The notes beneath the pieces are model-generated. The model was not told where the DNA came from, ran no database searches, and was given only the letters and a program-made list of their open reading frames with translations. Source: an uncultured Verrucomicrobia subdivision 3 bacterium (GTDB taxonomy: Bacteria > Verrucomicrobiota > Verrucomicrobiia > Limisphaerales > UBA11358). Taken from it: a DNA stretch of 64,000 nt. A program made the position numbers and the translations under genes. Below, one piece after another: positions 63,264-64,000 of this stretch (the first letter of the stretch is position 1; every line of letters begins with the position of its first letter). Where the stretch lies: the NCBI GenBank assembly GCA_903922735.1, contig CAIXUZ010000008.1, positions 1 through 64,000 on the forward strand, written 5' to 3'.

Positions 63264-64000
63264 ATGAAACAGAATATCTCCCGTCGCCAATTCGTCGCTT
63301 CCTCGCTCACCATCGGGGCCGCCGCCGCGCTGATGCCCCGCACGTTTTTGCGGGCCGCTGAAACTCCGGCCAACAAGATCGTGCTCGCCATTGCGGGGGT
63401 TCGCTCCGGCGCGCCCGGCAGCAGCGGACGCGGTCTTGAACTGATCAATAAATTCACCGCGTTGCCTGGCGTGGAGTTCAAGTATGTGATTGACGTGGAT
63501 CGCCGTTATCTCGCCCCCGCGGCCGGCATCACCGAAAAGAAACAGGGCAAGGCCCCGCAGCAGGAGACGGATTTCCGCCGCGTGCTGGAGGACAAGGACG
63601 TGGACGCGCTCCTCATCACCACTCCCGACCATTGGCACGCGCCGATGGCCATTCTTGCCGCCAAAGCCGGCAAACATGTTTACGTCGAGAAGCCCTGCAG
63701 CCACAACCCGCGCGAAGGCGAAATCCTGGTGGAAGTCGCCAAAAAGTATAAACGCCTGGTCCAGATGGGCAGCCAGCGCCGCTCCATTGCCAACGTCCAG
63801 CAGATGTGCCGGGAAATTCACGAAGGATTGATCGGCAACCTGTTTCTCGCGCAATGCTTTTATGCCCGCCGCCGGCCGTCCATCGGCTTCGGCAAAGTTG
63901 TCAAGCCGTCGGCGGAATTGGACTGGGACTTGTGGCAGGGCCCGGCTCCGCGCACGGAATATCGCGATAATCTTCATCCCTACAACTGGCATTGGTTCTG
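63264..64000 (+). CDS. Tat-exported Gfo/Idh/MocA oxidoreductase, cut by the window end
   Basis: The frame is open from the ATG at 63264 to the last base (about 245 residues seen). The twin-arginine signal is ISRRQFVASSLTIGAAAALM. The Rossmann domain continues with LLITTPDHWHAPMAIL and the Lys motif YVEKPCSHNPREGE, then DWDLWQGPAPRTEYRDN. It differs clearly from the first oxidoreductase at 59125, so the cassette has two paralogues, as expected if one oxidises and another reduces the keto-sugar. It lies 23 bp after the TIM-barrel gene. Confidence 0.92.
   Translation, partial: MKQNISRRQFVASSLTIGAAAALMPRTFLRAAETPANKIVLAIAGVRSGAPGSSGRGLELINKFTALPGVEFKYVIDVDRRYLAPAAGITEKKQGKAPQQETDFRRVLEDKDVDALLITTPDHWHAPMAILAAKAGKHVYVEKPCSHNPREGEILVEVAKKYKRLVQMGSQRRSIANVQQMCREIHEGLIGNLFLAQCFYARRRPSIGFGKVVKPSAELDWDLWQGPAPRTEYRDNLHPYNWHWF

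Overview
This window is high-GC bacterial chromosome that most resembles the Verrucomicrobiota (Pedosphaera/Limisphaera-like). The evidence is the density of Sec- and Tat-exported glycoside hydrolases with no SusC/SusD pair or TonB receptor, Tat-exported Gfo/Idh/MocA oxidoreductases next to a DUF1080 protein, a GH105-DUF4861 fusion, and many structured intergenic repeats. The phylum is an inference from gene content. No sulfatase is present, which points to land-plant rather than marine-algal polysaccharide. No tRNA, rRNA, CRISPR array or insertion sequence was recognised.

Layout. 1-657 is non-coding with 10-bp-period repeats. 658-21207 is a same-strand glycan-degradation block: GH43, GH29 fucosidase, GH106 rhamnosidase, an unclassified six-hairpin glycosidase, GH97, GH3, an SGNH esterase, GH172, a GH36-type alpha-galactosidase, a LacI regulator and GH127. 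The activities fit side chains of rhamnogalacturonan or arabinogalactan. 21232-25472 is a ribose-salvage cassette (exported ADP-ribosylglycohydrolase, permease, exported nucleoside hydrolase, ribokinase) ending in a strong terminator; it parallels the Bacteroides rus system without SusC/D. 25561-33767 holds a CstA-type transporter, a GH10 xylanase, an NHL propeller protein, and the E2 and E3 subunits of a 2-oxoacid dehydrogenase.

33821-37555 is a minus-strand housekeeping segment (membrane sensor-like protein, GlnRS, GNAT acetyltransferase, CutA). 37691-43492 is a uronate segment: a truncated kduD, a GH105-DUF4861 fusion, a BNR_4 propeller protein and KDPG aldolase. A REPIN-like element and a long 21-bp-period array lie inside it. 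43641-52713 is housekeeping (LptF/G-like permease, LepA, signal peptidase I, SDR, LOG protein, PabB, MsrA, rhodanese).

52714-53736 is a gene-free kilobase with a structured repeat and a second 21-bp array whose unit carries the palindrome AACGTGACGTT. 53737-58965 has two small unknown proteins, a LamG plus beta-helix protein resembling GH141, and an aldo/keto reductase. 59125-64000 contains two Tat-exported Gfo/Idh/MocA oxidoreductases (the second cut by the window end), DUF1080, a DUF1349-like protein and an exported TIM-barrel isomerase/epimerase-like protein. This set matches the oxidise, eliminate, hydrate, reduce (3-keto-glycoside) route of glycoside cleavage.

The most promising undescribed material is the family of helically phased tandem arrays behind T-rich leaders, the unclassified six-hairpin enzyme, and the exported versions of the ribose-salvage and 3-keto-glycoside cassettes.
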